A DNA stretch of 57,662 nt from Bacillus sp. SD088 (GTDB lineage: Bacteria; Bacillota; Bacilli; Bacillales; Bacillaceae_C): positions 1-57,662 of the forward strand of contig NZ_JADIJK010000030.1 in NCBI RefSeq assembly GCF_017355205.1, written 5' to 3'. The notes below the pieces were generated by a model that saw only the letters and a program-made list of their open reading frames with translations, did not search any database and was not told the DNA's origin. The translations under genes and the position numbers were made by a program. Below are positions 45,255 through 54,800 of the stretch, piece by piece (within the stretch, counting starts at the first letter, position 1; the number at the start of each line of letters is the position of its first letter).

Positions 45255-45647
45255 TCACCTCTCTCGTATCTCTGTTATGATTCCATCTTTGATTATGATT
45301 GTCTTACCACTAACCTTTTCTTCCCAATGATCACCGACACTAATGTCAATCATTGCGGAAACTTCTTGATCTTGTAATTCACTGCCAAGCGGAAGTATTT
45401 CAACTTGTTCTATTTGAAACTCAATCATTTTTATTTTTTCTTTACGGAGATCAATTTCCTTATCAAATTGGGTTTTTAATCCGCCTGCGGGATATTTGCG
45501 ATTCCGTTCAAGCTTTTTCATTTCGAAAAAAAGCTGGTCACACTCTTTCTCTAATTGTTGTTTGTTTCGTTCATATTTTTTTAGTAATTGATCTTTACTT
45601 TGTTCTGTCAGTACTTGTTTGACATTTACTTTCTGGAGAATCTTCAT
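45255..45647 (-). CDS. ylqD: YlqD family protein of unknown function
   Basis: A 130-residue protein conserved at this locus in Bacillaceae. Residues about 15-80 form a charged coiled coil (KKYERNKQQLEKECDQLFFE); the C-terminal 50 residues look like a small beta domain (ISVGDHWEEKVSGKTIIIKD). No catalytic motif is visible. Its place between khpA and rimM suggests a link to ribosome or RNA metabolism, which is inference. Confidence 0.9.
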   Translation of the reverse strand: MKILQKVNVKQVLTEQSKDQLLKKYERNKQQLEKECDQLFFEMKKLERNRKYPAGGLKTQFDKEIDLRKEKIKMIEFQIEQVEILPLGSELQDQEVSAMIDISVGDHWEEKVSGKTIIIKDGIITEIRER

Positions 45648-45700
45648 CTAATCATCCTCCGAGCATTTTTATGTATAGCATTAATATCTTGATAAAATCA

Positions 45701-45734
45701 AAATGAAGGGAGGTGTCTTCGCCTCCCTTCATTT
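45701..45734 (-). terminator. Terminator after khpA
   Basis: A perfect 13-base-pair stem, AAATGAAGGGAGG with CCTCCCTTCATTT, followed on the minus strand by TTTTGATTTTATC. It lies about 80 bases beyond the khpA stop and may end or attenuate the rpsP-khpA transcript before ylqD. Confidence 0.7.
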
Positions 45735-45740
45735 AGAACA

Positions 45741-45813
45741 AGCTTTAGCACTTAGCAAACTTTTAGCTTCATCCTACATGAAGTATAAATCGCTATGGGC
45801 GCCTCTGCTTTAC
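45741..45813 (+). repeat. Internally deleted family A repeat abutting the khpA stop codon
   Basis: The left part CTTAGCAAACTTTTAGCTTC with ATCCTAC matches the family A left arm (CTAGCAAACTTTCGG ... TTCCTACG), and the right part ATCGCTATGGGCGCCTCTGC matches the right arm (GTCGCTAAACGGGCGCTTGC). The middle ~75 bases are missing. It ends at the base before the khpA stop codon, the same placement as at topA and codY. Confidence 0.55.
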
Positions 45814-46044
45814 TCAGTCGATTTCCAAGTAAACCTTTTTTTGTTGTTTTTGTCCTGCTGCTGCATAAATAATCGCCCTAATGGATTTTGCTACTCGACC
45901 ATTCTTCCCAATTACTTTTCCGATATCCTCTTCATGAGTAATAAGTTTATAAATGACGTGGTTTTCTTCTTCCTTTGTCTCCACACGAACGTTGTCAGGA
46001 AAATCAACAATTGGCTTGACGACCGACAGGATTAAATTTTCCAT
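45814..46044 (-). CDS. khpA: KhpA (YlqC), KH-domain RNA-binding protein
   Basis: A 76-residue single KH domain with the RNA-contacting GKNG loop in DIGKVIGKNGRVAKSIRAII. KhpA forms a complex with KhpB/Jag and influences cell division and envelope growth in several Firmicutes. It begins 11 bases after rpsP, as in related genomes. Confidence 0.95.
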   Translation of the reverse strand: MENLILSVVKPIVDFPDNVRVETKEEENHVIYKLITHEEDIGKVIGKNGRVAKSIRAIIYAAAGQKQQKKVYLEID

Positions 46045-46055
46045 GCTTATCCCAA

Positions 46056-46328
46056 TTATTTGCCAAGCTTGGCGTTATGGAATTTTTCCATGATCCCTTG
46101 TTTTGAAAACAAGTTACGAACCGTATCAGATGGTTTTGCACCATTTTGCATCCATTTAATCGCATTTTCTTCATTAATTGTCACTTGAGCCGGTTGTGCA
46201 ACCGGATTATATGTGCCAATCTCTTCAATAATTCTTCCATCACGTGGAGAACGAGAATCTGCAACTACGATACGATAGAAAGGAGCCTTTTTTGCCCCAA
46301 TACGTTTTAAGCGAATTTTAACTGCCAT
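46056..46328 (-). CDS. rpsP: 30S ribosomal protein S16
   Basis: A 90-residue S16. It begins [20 protein letters not shown] and contains [20 protein letters not shown]. The ATG at 46328 has GGAGGTG 9 bases upstream, so the in-frame ATG at 46340 is not used. Length and order (rpsP-khpA-ylqD-rimM-trmD) are standard. Confidence 0.98.
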   Translation of the reverse strand: MAVKIRLKRIGAKKAPFYRIVVADSRSPRDGRIIEEIGTYNPVAQPAQVTINEENAIKWMQNGAKPSDTVRNLFSKQGIMEKFHNAKLGK

Positions 46329-46366
46329 TTTATATAGCACCTCCGAATAGTTTCACACAAGATATT

Positions 46367-46396
46367 ATAATATCAAATAAGTGTTTATGCTGTAAA
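46367..46396 (-). promoter_or_regulatory. Possible sigma-A promoter for rpsP
   Basis: On the minus strand TTTACA and TATTAT are 18 bases apart, about 40 bases before the rpsP start. The -10 region lies in the perfect 14-base palindrome GATATTATAATATC, so the exact hexamer is ambiguous. Confidence 0.38.
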
Positions 46397-46433
46397 GTAC
46401 TTTTTCTTAACATCACTAAATTAAATTTAAAAA

Positions 46434-47777
46434 TTACATAAAAGGAAGATTAAAGCCTTTCTTCTTGCCTTTTTGTTGCATACCAGACATTTGTTTCATC
46501 ATCTTCTTCATCTCTTCGAATTGCTTTAAAAGCCGGTTAACCTCTTGAATGGTTGTACCACTTCCTTTTGCAATTCGTCGTCTGCGTCCTGAATTGATAA
46601 TATCAGGTTGTTGCTTTTCTTGCTGTGTCATGGAATGAATGATTGCCTCTATTCGATTGATTTGTTTTTCATCAATCTGCAGATTATTCATTCCCTTAAT
46701 CTTATTGGCCCCAGGCATCATTTTTAATAATTCGTCAAGTGGCCCCATATTCCGCATTTGTGATAATTGCTCTAAGAAATCATCAAAATCAAGCGAAGCA
46801 TGCTTTATTTTTTGTTCTAATTCTTTTGCTTTCTCTTCATCTACTGAGTCTTGCGCTTTTTCGATTAATGTAAGCATATCGCCCATGCCTAGAATTCTAG
46901 AAGCCATGCGTTCTGGATGAAAAGCTTCCAATGCATCCATTTTTTCACCCATACCAACAAACTTAATTGGTTTATCAGTTACCGCACGAATAGATAGGGC
47001 AGCACCACCCCTTGTATCACCGTCTAGCTTCGTTAAAACTACGCCAGTAACTTCCAGTTGATCATTAAATGCTTTTGCGACATTTACGGCATCTTGCCCA
47101 GTCATCGCATCCACAACTAGGTAAATTTCATCAGGACGTGCAACTTCCTTTACATCTTGTAATTCTTGCATGAGTTCACCATCAATATGCAAACGCCCTG
47201 CTGTATCAATCAAGACATAATCAAAATGTTCTTCCTTCGCCTTTTCGATTGCTTTTTGTGCAATTTCAACTGGACTTACTTGATCCCCCATTGAAAAAAC
47301 GGGTAAATCTAACTGTTTGCCAATCGTTTCTAATTGTTTAATTGCAGCTGGTCGGTAGATATCAGCAGCCACCAATAATGGCTTCCGATTATATTCCTTA
47401 CGAAGTAAATTGGCTAACTTCCCGGTTGTCGTTGTCTTACCAGCCCCCTGAAGACCGGACATCATAATAACCGTTGGAGGACGATTTGCTACAGCGATTT
47501 TGCTTTGCTCTCCACCCATCAAATCTGTTAGCTCTTCTTTTACTACTTTGATAACTTGTTGTCCTGGTGTTAGACTTTTCATAACCTCTTGTCCAACTGC
47601 TCTCTCGCTTACTTTTTTGATAAACTGTTTGACAACTTTAAAGTTGACATCTGCTTCAAGTAAAGCAAGTCGGACTTCACGCATCATCGTTTTTACATCC
47701 GCTTCTGAAACCTTCCCTTTACCGCGAATTTTTTGCATTGTTGCCTGTAATCGGTCGGCTAAACCTTCAAACGCCAT
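46434..47777 (-). CDS. ffh: Signal recognition particle protein Ffh
   Basis: A 447-residue SRP GTPase that binds signal peptides and SRP RNA. The NG domain has G1 GLQGAGKTTT near residue 107, DIYRPAAIKQLETIG, DTAGRLHID and TKLDGDTRGG. The C-terminal M domain (about 300-447) is Met-rich with SGRRRRIAKGSGTTIQEVNR for RNA binding. It follows ylxM by 11 bases. Confidence 0.98.
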   Translation of the reverse strand: MAFEGLADRLQATMQKIRGKGKVSEADVKTMMREVRLALLEADVNFKVVKQFIKKVSERAVGQEVMKSLTPGQQVIKVVKEELTDLMGGEQSKIAVANRPPTVIMMSGLQGAGKTTTTGKLANLLRKEYNRKPLLVAADIYRPAAIKQLETIGKQLDLPVFSMGDQVSPVEIAQKAIEKAKEEHFDYVLIDTAGRLHIDGELMQELQDVKEVARPDEIYLVVDAMTGQDAVNVAKAFNDQLEVTGVVLTKLDGDTRGGAALSIRAVTDKPIKFVGMGEKMDALEAFHPERMASRILGMGDMLTLIEKAQDSVDEEKAKELEQKIKHASLDFDDFLEQLSQMRNMGPLDELLKMMPGANKIKGMNNLQIDEKQINRIEAIIHSMTQQEKQQPDIINSGRRRRIAKGSGTTIQEVNRLLKQFEEMKKMMKQMSGMQQKGKKKGFNLPFM

Positions 47778-47788
47778 ATGGCCGCCCC

Positions 47789-48127
47789 CTAATCCAATTC
47801 ATCAAGCAAACCTATAAAATGTTCCAACATCACTTTATCCAATTTGTCTTGATCCAGACAAAGTTTCATTTGCTTGGTGACTTTTTTTCGTTTTTGGTAT
47901 TTATGAAATAAATTCAACTTTTCTTCGTAATCCTCCAGCATCGCCTCTGTTCTTTTAATATTATCATAAACAGCTTGACGACTGATCTGGAATTCTTCGG
48001 CTATTTCACCCAATGAAAAATCATCCAAGTAATAAAGGGACATATAATTCCTTTGTTTTGGAGTCAACAAAGCTTGATAAAAATCAAATAAGTAATTGAT
48101 GCGCGTAGTTTTCTCAAGCATTGTCAT
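47789..48127 (-). CDS. ylxM: YlxM, helix-turn-helix protein of the ffh operon
   Basis: A 112-residue protein with a sigma-region-4-like helix-turn-helix at about 20-65 ([20 protein letters not shown] and [20 protein letters not shown]). In streptococci YlxM modulates SRP GTPase activity; in Bacillus it always precedes ffh. It has its own strong promoter at 48168-48196, and GGTGGG upstream of the ATG. Confidence 0.93.
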   Translation of the reverse strand: MTMLEKTTRINYLFDFYQALLTPKQRNYMSLYYLDDFSLGEIAEEFQISRQAVYDNIKRTEAMLEDYEEKLNLFHKYQKRKKVTKQMKLCLDQDKLDKVMLEHFIGLLDELD

Positions 48128-48167
48128 GTAAAACCCACCTTGTTAAGTTAAACGCCTTTACAGCAAA

Positions 48168-48196
48168 ATAATACCGATAAATAACAGGATTGTCAA
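48168..48196 (-). promoter_or_regulatory. Sigma-A promoter for ylxM-ffh
   Basis: A consensus -35 TTGACA, a 17-base spacer and -10 TATTAT on the minus strand, about 34 bases before the expected start site spacing to ylxM. It lies immediately after the ftsY stop codon, so it separates ftsY from ylxM-ffh transcription. Confidence 0.72.
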
Positions 48197-48203
48197 GAGG
48201 CCT

Positions 48204-49199
48204 TTATTTTTCTTCCTCTACATCGTCAATCATATCAGAGAAAAGCCCATAAACATATTTTTCAGGATCAAATTCTTGAAGATCATCCATTTTCTCACCA
48301 AGCCCGACAAATTTCACAGGCAAATTCAATTCATTACGTATAGCCAAGACGATTCCGCCTTTAGCCGTCCCATCGAGCTTCGATAGGACGATTCCACTAA
48401 CGTCAACGGCTTCTTTAAAAGTCTTTGCTTGAATCAAAGCATTTTGGCCAGTTGTCGCATCTAAAACGAGCAAGACTTCATGTGGTGCGCCCGGTATTTC
48501 TCTTTCAAGTACACGTTTCACTTTTTCCAATTCTTTCATCAAATTCACTTTATTTTGCAAGCGCCCAGCTGTATCGCATAGAAGAATATCCACTTTTCTG
48601 GATTTCGCTGCCTGTAAAGCATCATACATCACAGCAGCCGGGTCTGATCCTTCCCCTTGCTTTATAACATCGACATCGACGCGCTGTCCCCATACTTCTA
48701 ATTGTTCAATCGCACCAGCTCGGAAGGTATCTCCAGCAGCTAGCATTACCTTTTTTCCTTCTTGCTTAAATTTATGAGCTAGTTTTCCAATTGTCGTCGT
48801 TTTTCCAACTCCATTGACGCCCACAAATAATATAACCGTTAATTCATGATCTTTTATAGCCAATTCTGAGGATAGATTCTCCCCACCATCATAAATCTCA
48901 ATCAGTTTTTCTGAGATTACGGGTTGTAGCTCCGCAGGATCTTTTATGTTTCTTCTTTTCACTTCTAACTTTAATTCTTCAACTAAATCCATTACTGTTT
49001 CAAAACCAACATCAGCTTGGATGAGAATCTCTTCTAATTCTTCAAAAAAGTCCTCATCAACCTTTCGATACCGAGCAACGAGATCATTTACCTTGCCAGC
49101 AAATTGATCTCTTGTTTTCGTTAATCCTGTTTTAAACTTTTCGGATACAGAATCTGATGAAGAAGTAAATTTTTCTTTTAATTTATTAAAAAAACTCAT
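48204..49199 (-). CDS. ftsY: SRP receptor FtsY
   Basis: A 331-residue SRP receptor GTPase. The short acidic/basic A domain of Gram-positives precedes the NG domain with VGVNGVGKTTTIGKLAHKFK near residue 132, AAGDTFRAGAIEQLEVWG, CDTAGRLQNKVNLM and SKLDGTAKGGIVLAIRNEL. It follows smc by 18 bases. It is a paralogue of Ffh and FlhF in this window. Confidence 0.97.
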   Translation of the reverse strand: MSFFNKLKEKFTSSSDSVSEKFKTGLTKTRDQFAGKVNDLVARYRKVDEDFFEELEEILIQADVGFETVMDLVEELKLEVKRRNIKDPAELQPVISEKLIEIYDGGENLSSELAIKDHELTVILFVGVNGVGKTTTIGKLAHKFKQEGKKVMLAAGDTFRAGAIEQLEVWGQRVDVDVIKQGEGSDPAAVMYDALQAAKSRKVDILLCDTAGRLQNKVNLMKELEKVKRVLEREIPGAPHEVLLVLDATTGQNALIQAKTFKEAVDVSGIVLSKLDGTAKGGIVLAIRNELNLPVKFVGLGEKMDDLQEFDPEKYVYGLFSDMIDDVEEEK

Positions 49200-49217
49200 T
49201 TTAAGTCCCCCCTTTAT

Positions 49218-52200
49218 TTATTGCACCATCTCTTGTGCATTTTCCAACTTGACAGATACGATTTTAGACACTCCCGATTCCTGCATGGTAACACCGTACA
49301 GCACATCTGCTCCTTGCATTGTACCTTGGCGATGCGTAATGACGATAAATTGTGTCTCTTGACTAAATGCTCGTAAATAATGACTAAACCTCTGTACATT
49401 AGCTTCATCTAAGGCCGCTTCTACTTCATCTAAGACACAGAAAGGTACGGGTCGAATCTTTAAAATAGAAAAAAGCAAGGCAATTGCGGTTAAAGATCTT
49501 TCGCCACCTGATAAAAGACTTAAATTTTGCAATTTTTTTCCAGGTGGTTGAGCAACAATATCCACTCCTGTATTGAGCAAATCTGAAGGATCTGTAAGCT
49601 TCAATTCCGCATGACCACCACCGAATAGCGCCCTAAACACACCCATAAATTGGTCTTGGATTTCATGGAAGGTTGTGCCAAATCTTCTTTTCATTTCATC
49701 ATCCATTTCATCCATTACGCGAAATAGATGGGTTTTTGCCTCTGTTAGATCTGTCTGTTGTTCCAAAAGAAAATGATACCTTTCGTAAACTCGATCATAT
49801 TCTTCTATAGATCCTAGATTAACAGAACCTAGTTCCTCAATGCCTAGTTTAGTTAATTTAACCTTTTTTCGTGTTTCTTCAACAGATAAGATCAAAGGAT
49901 ATTGATCTTTCGCCCCCTCGTATGATAGGGAATAATCTTCACGCAGCATATGTAGCAGGTTATCCAGCTCAACATCGAGCCGATTCTTTTTAACCTCTTC
50001 AGCTCTCAAGGCATTGCTTATGCCAGAATATAATCTTTTCTGTTCTTTTAGATCGGCTTCCCTTTGCTCAATCAATACTTGTAATTGGAATCTGTCTTCT
50101 CTTTCCTTATTCAACCGCTCTTCTATTTCATTTTTCTCACTAGAGCCTTGTTGTATCAGCTGAGCTAGGTCTTCTTCACTTGTCTGATGTCCTGTCATCT
50201 CTCCTTGAATAAATCCCCATTCATCCATAAGTGAGTTTTTATGCGACTCAGCCTCATCAAATTCAGTTGCAAGATTCTTAAGCTGTTTTTCAGTAGACTG
50301 AAGCTGCTCGTTTATGACAGCAGATTTTGATGTGAGCTCATTAATTTCTCTTTCAAGTGATTCTTTGGATTGCCTTTCATCATTTCGTTGCTTGGTTAAT
50401 TCATCTATTTTTGCATTTAAAGAAACGATTTTTTCGCTGCATTCAACAGTAATTTTCTCTAAGGCGTCCATTCGTTCCTTTATTTTATTTTTCTCTTCTT
50501 TTAACTCGGTTGTTTCTAAATCATATATAGCAAGACGATCATCAACATTTTTTTTCGTCATCTCTATCTGGGAGAGACCGGCTTGCGCTTCATTTTTTTG
50601 CAGGCGAAGCTGCTCGCCGTTCTGTTTCATTTCCTCTACTTGTTGTTCACTATTTGCTAATTGTTCTTTAAGTTCTTGCCACTCTTCTTCAAGATTCTTG
50701 GTTTTGCTTTTCATTTCTATTAATTTATTTTTGAGCTCTTCTAGCTCAGTTTTCCGCCCTAATAAAGAAGTCGTTTTTTGTTTAGTGGCACCACCTGTCA
50801 TCGAGCCGCCTGGGTTCACGACATCCCCATCAAGGGTAACGATCCGATAACGAAACTGTAATCGTTTTGCCAGTTGATTCGCTCCTGCTAAAGAATCCGC
50901 AATCACAATATTGCCAAGCAAATGCTCGATCACTTGTTTATAAGCTTGATTGGCTTCCACTAGGTCTGCTGCTATTCCTACAAAAGAGGGATGAGTAGAG
51001 AGATCTATTCGTTGATTTGCAGGTAAACTCCTCCCTTTAATTACATCCATAGGTAAAAATGTAGCTCTTCCTAATTGCTTTTTTTTCAAAAAGGCAATCG
51101 CATTTCGTGCATCGGCTTCGGTATTGACGACAATATGTTGCATAGCTCCACCAAGAGCTGTTTCCATTGCCTTTGCAAATTGCTGAGGAACATGGATAAG
51201 TTCGGCAATCGCTCCTTCAATCCCTGCTAATTCACTCTTTTTAGCCTTCAGGACTTCCTTTACCCCATAATAAAAACCTGTGTAATCCTCTTCCATTTCT
51301 TCTAACGTATCTTTACGGGATTCCGCCTTTTGGATAAACTGATAGGCCTTGTTTAACAATTCATTTTTTGCTTCATATTTTTCTCTTATGTCTTTAGTCA
51401 AACTTTGAGCAGCTCGAAATTGTTCAATTTGAGCAGTTAACTCGCTGTCAATTTTTTCTACTTCCTGCATTTTCTCATCTAATTGTGCGATATAATTTGC
51501 TCGTTGTTCAAGATATTTTCTATTTTCTTGATCTAATCGATTACTCTTGGCAATCTGTTGTTCTAATTGCTGCTGTAAATAACGAAATTCATTTTTCGCT
51601 GTCGCTTGTTGATTCAGCACTTCAATATAATCACTTTTTAATGATTCGATCGTCTCCTCAATCGAATCATTGAGAGCACTGGCCATTTTCTTCTTGTCTA
51701 CTAATATTTTCTTAAGTTCTCGAGCTTCATTTCTTTTTTTATGAAGTTCTGCTTCCGTATCTTCTTGTTTTTGTTTAATTAAGGTTATTTTTTGTTCTGC
51801 ATCCGTAATGTTTTTCTGCAATTGCCCAGAGTTTAACGCTGCGTTATTTTTTCTTTCTTTTAAAATCCCCAGTCTACCTTGAAGCTTTTCCAAATCTTTT
51901 GAAGAGGTCAATAAGGCAGATTGCCATTCAGCAATTTTTTCATCAAAAGCACTTAATTGGCTTCTTTCAGTCTCTAGTGATGACTCAATCTGTTGAATAT
52001 AGGAGGATCGATCTTTTTCTTGGTTTGTTAGTTTTTCCAACACTTTTTTAGCAGTTTCCCATTGGGTATGCTTTTCACCTATTTCATAGACAGTTAAAGC
52101 AATTTCATGTGTCTCTAAATCCTGCTTCTTCTGTAAATAATCTTTTGCCATTGACGCTTGCATTTCGAGGGGTTCCAACTGGCCTTCCAATTCATACAAA

Positions 52201-52781
52201 ATATCATTTACTCGATTTAAGTTCTCAGATGTTTCTTGAAGTTTAAGTGAAGCTTTTTTCTTTCGATTTTTGTATTTTAAAACGCCTGCTGCCTCTTCAA
52301 ATATTGTCCTTCGTTCCTCAGGTTTACTATTTAATATCTCTTCAATTTTTCCTTGACTGATAATAGAGAAAGCTTCTTTTCCTAGTCCTGAATCCATAAA
52401 TAAGTCCACAATATCTTTCAGTCGACAACTATGCCCATTCAATAAATATTCACTGTCACCATTTCGAAAAACTCTACGTGTGACACACACCTCATTATAT
52501 TCAACAGGTAAGGTTCCATCTTCGTTATTTAATGTAAGAGAAACTTCCGCGAAATTGAGCGACTTTCTAGAATCACTACCCGCAAAAATGACGTCCTCCA
52601 TTTTTCCTCCACGCAATGATCGTGCAGACTGCTCCCCTAAAACCCAGCGTATCGCATCCGTAATATTACTTTTTCCACTTCCATTCGGACCAACAACTGC
52701 TGTAACACCAGGCACAAATTCAAGTGTCGTTTTCTCTGCAAATGATTTAAATCCGATAATATCTAGTTGCTTGAGGAACAT
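49218..52781 (-). CDS. smc: Chromosome condensation and segregation ATPase SMC
   Basis: A 1187-residue SMC protein. Walker A is VVGPNGSGKSNI near residue 30; long coiled coils (about 165-500 and 670-1010) flank the hinge, which includes GGAMQHIVVNTEADARNAIA and DGDVVNPGGSMTGGA. The ABC signature LLSGGERSLTAIALL and Walker B VPFCVLDEVEAALDEANV are near the C-terminus. The ATG at 52781 is chosen because GAGGAGG lies 6 bases upstream; two earlier in-frame ATGs overlap or abut that site. It acts with ScpA and ScpB, encoded elsewhere. Confidence 0.98.
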   Translation of the reverse strand: MFLKQLDIIGFKSFAEKTTLEFVPGVTAVVGPNGSGKSNITDAIRWVLGEQSARSLRGGKMEDVIFAGSDSRKSLNFAEVSLTLNNEDGTLPVEYNEVCVTRRVFRNGDSEYLLNGHSCRLKDIVDLFMDSGLGKEAFSIISQGKIEEILNSKPEERRTIFEEAAGVLKYKNRKKKASLKLQETSENLNRVNDILYELEGQLEPLEMQASMAKDYLQKKQDLETHEIALTVYEIGEKHTQWETAKKVLEKLTNQEKDRSSYIQQIESSLETERSQLSAFDEKIAEWQSALLTSSKDLEKLQGRLGILKERKNNAALNSGQLQKNITDAEQKITLIKQKQEDTEAELHKKRNEARELKKILVDKKKMASALNDSIEETIESLKSDYIEVLNQQATAKNEFRYLQQQLEQQIAKSNRLDQENRKYLEQRANYIAQLDEKMQEVEKIDSELTAQIEQFRAAQSLTKDIREKYEAKNELLNKAYQFIQKAESRKDTLEEMEEDYTGFYYGVKEVLKAKKSELAGIEGAIAELIHVPQQFAKAMETALGGAMQHIVVNTEADARNAIAFLKKKQLGRATFLPMDVIKGRSLPANQRIDLSTHPSFVGIAADLVEANQAYKQVIEHLLGNIVIADSLAGANQLAKRLQFRYRIVTLDGDVVNPGGSMTGGATKQKTTSLLGRKTELEELKNKLIEMKSKTKNLEEEWQELKEQLANSEQQVEEMKQNGEQLRLQKNEAQAGLSQIEMTKKNVDDRLAIYDLETTELKEEKNKIKERMDALEKITVECSEKIVSLNAKIDELTKQRNDERQSKESLEREINELTSKSAVINEQLQSTEKQLKNLATEFDEAESHKNSLMDEWGFIQGEMTGHQTSEEDLAQLIQQGSSEKNEIEERLNKEREDRFQLQVLIEQREADLKEQKRLYSGISNALRAEEVKKNRLDVELDNLLHMLREDYSLSYEGAKDQYPLILSVEETRKKVKLTKLGIEELGSVNLGSIEEYDRVYERYHFLLEQQTDLTEAKTHLFRVMDEMDDEMKRRFGTTFHEIQDQFMGVFRALFGGGHAELKLTDPSDLLNTGVDIVAQPPGKKLQNLSLLSGGERSLTAIALLFSILKIRPVPFCVLDEVEAALDEANVQRFSHYLRAFSQETQFIVITHRQGTMQGADVLYGVTMQESGVSKIVSVKLENAQEMVQ

Positions 52782-52806
52782 CATCATCCTCCTCTTTTTT
52801 ACAGGA

Positions 52807-53544
52807 TTATTGTTTATCTGAACGCAAATGATCTAAGGCCATCTGCGCTGCATGTTGTTCCGCCTCTTTCTTCGAGCGCCCTTTTCCTTCTCCAAGGATC
52901 TTACCCTCGAGAGAAACTTGGGATATAAATATGCGATTATGGGCTGGTCCCACTTCTTGTAAAATTTGATATGATAATGTCCTTGTCCCATCTTTTTGAA
53001 CGACTTCCTGAAGTTGGCTTTTAAAATCCATCGCATGCGAAAAAGCACCTGCATCTACTTTAGGATAGACAACTTTTTCTAACAATGCTACCACCTTGTC
53101 TAACCCTTGATCAAGGTATAAGGCGCCTATAACGGCTTCAAATGCGTCTGCTAGCAATGCTGGCCGCGCACGCCCCCCTGTCATTTCTTCCCCTTTTCCC
53201 AGAAGCACTGCATCGCCAAATTCTAATTCATTTGCAAACTCAACTAGAGCTGGTTCACAAACAATAGAAGCGCGAAGTTTTGTTAGTTCTCCTTCACTAA
53301 TAGTCGGAAACTTTTTATATAAGTATTGGGAAATTGTTAATTCTAAAACCGCGTCGCCTAAAAATTCTAAGCGTTCATTATCTTCATAGTTTTTTTTGCG
53401 ATGCTCATTCACATAAGATGAATGGGTAAGAGCCTGTTTTAATAAGCGTTCATTTTGAAATTGAATGCCGATTCTCTCTTGAAAATCCTTTATTTTTTGA
53501 TTTTCAAAATGATTTCTTGTTTTGCTTCGATTCGTTTTGCGCAT
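52807..53544 (-). CDS. rnc: Ribonuclease III
   Basis: A 245-residue double-strand-specific RNase that processes rRNA and the SRP RNA. The catalytic signature is [20 protein letters not shown], with acidic residues again in [16 protein letters not shown]. The C-terminal dsRNA-binding domain starts at [20 protein letters not shown] and ends [16 protein letters not shown]. It precedes smc by 25 bases. Confidence 0.97.
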   Translation of the reverse strand: MRKTNRSKTRNHFENQKIKDFQERIGIQFQNERLLKQALTHSSYVNEHRKKNYEDNERLEFLGDAVLELTISQYLYKKFPTISEGELTKLRASIVCEPALVEFANELEFGDAVLLGKGEEMTGGRARPALLADAFEAVIGALYLDQGLDKVVALLEKVVYPKVDAGAFSHAMDFKSQLQEVVQKDGTRTLSYQILQEVGPAHNRIFISQVSLEGKILGEGKGRSKKEAEQHAAQMALDHLRSDKQ

Positions 53545-53587
53545 AGATCCTCACCTAAGTTGATTTTTTGTAAAGATGCCCTTATTT

Positions 53588-53616
53588 ACTATACTAAGCG
53601 CCTATACTAGATTAAA
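53588..53616 (-). promoter_or_regulatory. Possible sigma-A promoter for rnc-smc-ftsY
   Basis: TTTAAT and TATAGT are 17 bases apart on the minus strand, following the acpP terminator. Just upstream is the palindrome AGTGTATACACT near 53632-53643. The -35 is weak. Confidence 0.38.
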
Positions 53617-53664
53617 CCATTTTCTCTCCACAGTGTATACACTAAAAAAATTTCTATACAACGT

Positions 53665-53691
53665 AGAAAAGCCCCGTCAGCAATCGACGGG
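53665..53691 (-). terminator. Terminator after acpP
   Basis: CCCGTC pairs with GACGGG around a 7-base loop, followed on the minus strand by GCTTTTCTAC. It closes the fapR-plsX-fabD-fabG-acpP unit. Confidence 0.8.
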
Positions 53692-53709
53692 ACATATCCT
53701 TACATTAGA

Positions 53710-53943
53710 CTAGGCATTACTTTCTATGTAATTGACTGCATCGCCTACTGTTGCAATTTTTTCAGCATCATCATCAGAGATTTCCATATCAAACTCATCT
53801 TCTAATTCCATGACAAGTTCAACAACATCTAGTGAATCTGCACCTAGATCGTCTTTAAATGAAGCTTCAAGCGTTACTTTTGATTCCTCAACACCTAAAC
53901 GATCCACAATAATTTTTGTTACACGCTCTACTGTGTTTGCCAT
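53710..53943 (-). CDS. acpP: Acyl carrier protein
   Basis: A 77-residue ACP that carries growing acyl chains. The phosphopantetheine Ser is in [20 protein letters not shown] near residue 37. The ATG at 53943 lies after GAGGGGAGGTGACAAA; the in-frame start at 53961 is not used. Charge and length are typical. Confidence 0.98.
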   Translation of the reverse strand: MANTVERVTKIIVDRLGVEESKVTLEASFKDDLGADSLDVVELVMELEDEFDMEISDDDAEKIATVGDAVNYIESNA

Positions 53944-53963
53944 TTTGTCACCTCCCCTCAAGT

Positions 53964-53992
53964 ATTATAGTCGAATCTGTCCAAAAGATAAA
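53964..53992 (-). promoter_or_regulatory. Possible separate promoter for acpP
   Basis: A perfect TATAAT at 53964-53969 with TTTATC 17 bases upstream on the minus strand. Transcription would start about 14 bases before the acpP ATG, just ahead of the binding site. The -35 is weak. Confidence 0.4.
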
Positions 53993-54053
53993 GTGAAACT
54001 CTATCAGCGAGGATCATGCTGAATATACAAGCCATAACACAAAAGTCAATTTT

Positions 54054-54797
54054 TTACATGTACATTCCGCCATTCACGTGAATGGTCTGGCCTGTAATAT
54101 ATTTCGCATCATCGGAAGCCAGAAAAACGGTTAACGCTGCAATATCTTTTGGCTCACCTAGCGAACCTAATGGAATTTGCTTCAACATTGCTTCTTTTGT
54201 ATCTTCCGGTAATTTTTCTGTCATATCGGTCGTAATAAAACCAGGTGCAATCACATTTACAGTAATCCCTCTCGCCGCTAGCTCCAAAGCAGATGTTTTA
54301 GTTAATCCAATAACACCAGCCTTTGCCGCAGAATAATTCGCTTGTCCAGGGTTACCGCTCGACCCTACCACAGAGGAAATATTAATAATTCTTCCTTGGC
54401 GTTGCTTCATCATTGGTCTTGATACACTTTTCGTGCAATGAAAGACACCTTTTAAATTTGTATCTAAGACATCGTCCCATTCGGATTCTTTCATCCTCAT
54501 TAATAGATTATCTCGGGTAATGCCGGCATTATTCACCAAAATGTCTATTTTTCCAAACTCTTGAACAGTTTCCTTGATCATCGATTGAACGGAAGAAGAG
54601 TCAGCTACATTACATTGATAAATCATTGATTTTCTTCCTAAAGCGACAATCTCATCCATTGTTTCCTTTGCTTTTTCTTCGTTGCCAGAGTAATTCACAA
54701 TTACATTTGCCCCTTCTTTTGCAAGCATAAGGGCAATTTCCTTACCGATCCCTCTAGAGGCACCTGTGACAATCGCTACTTTATTCTCGAGTTTCAT
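54054..54797 (-). CDS. fabG: 3-oxoacyl-ACP reductase FabG
   Basis: A 247-residue short-chain dehydrogenase catalysing the NADPH-dependent first reduction in each fatty-acid elongation cycle. The cofactor motif is [16 protein letters not shown] near the start; the Asn-Ser-Tyr-Lys set is visible in [32 protein letters not shown]. The C-terminal [13 protein letters not shown] is typical. It starts 3 bases after fabD ends. Confidence 0.97.
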   Translation of the reverse strand: MKLENKVAIVTGASRGIGKEIALMLAKEGANVIVNYSGNEEKAKETMDEIVALGRKSMIYQCNVADSSSVQSMIKETVQEFGKIDILVNNAGITRDNLLMRMKESEWDDVLDTNLKGVFHCTKSVSRPMMKQRQGRIINISSVVGSSGNPGQANYSAAKAGVIGLTKTSALELAARGITVNVIAPGFITTDMTEKLPEDTKEAMLKQIPLGSLGEPKDIAALTVFLASDDAKYITGQTIHVNGGMYM

Positions 54798-54800
54798 CGA

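Noticed and set aside
50314-50850. A 178-codon plus-strand open frame opposite smc
   Set aside because: It is Ser/Phe/Leu-rich, as expected for the complement of coiled-coil coding sequence, with no binding site.
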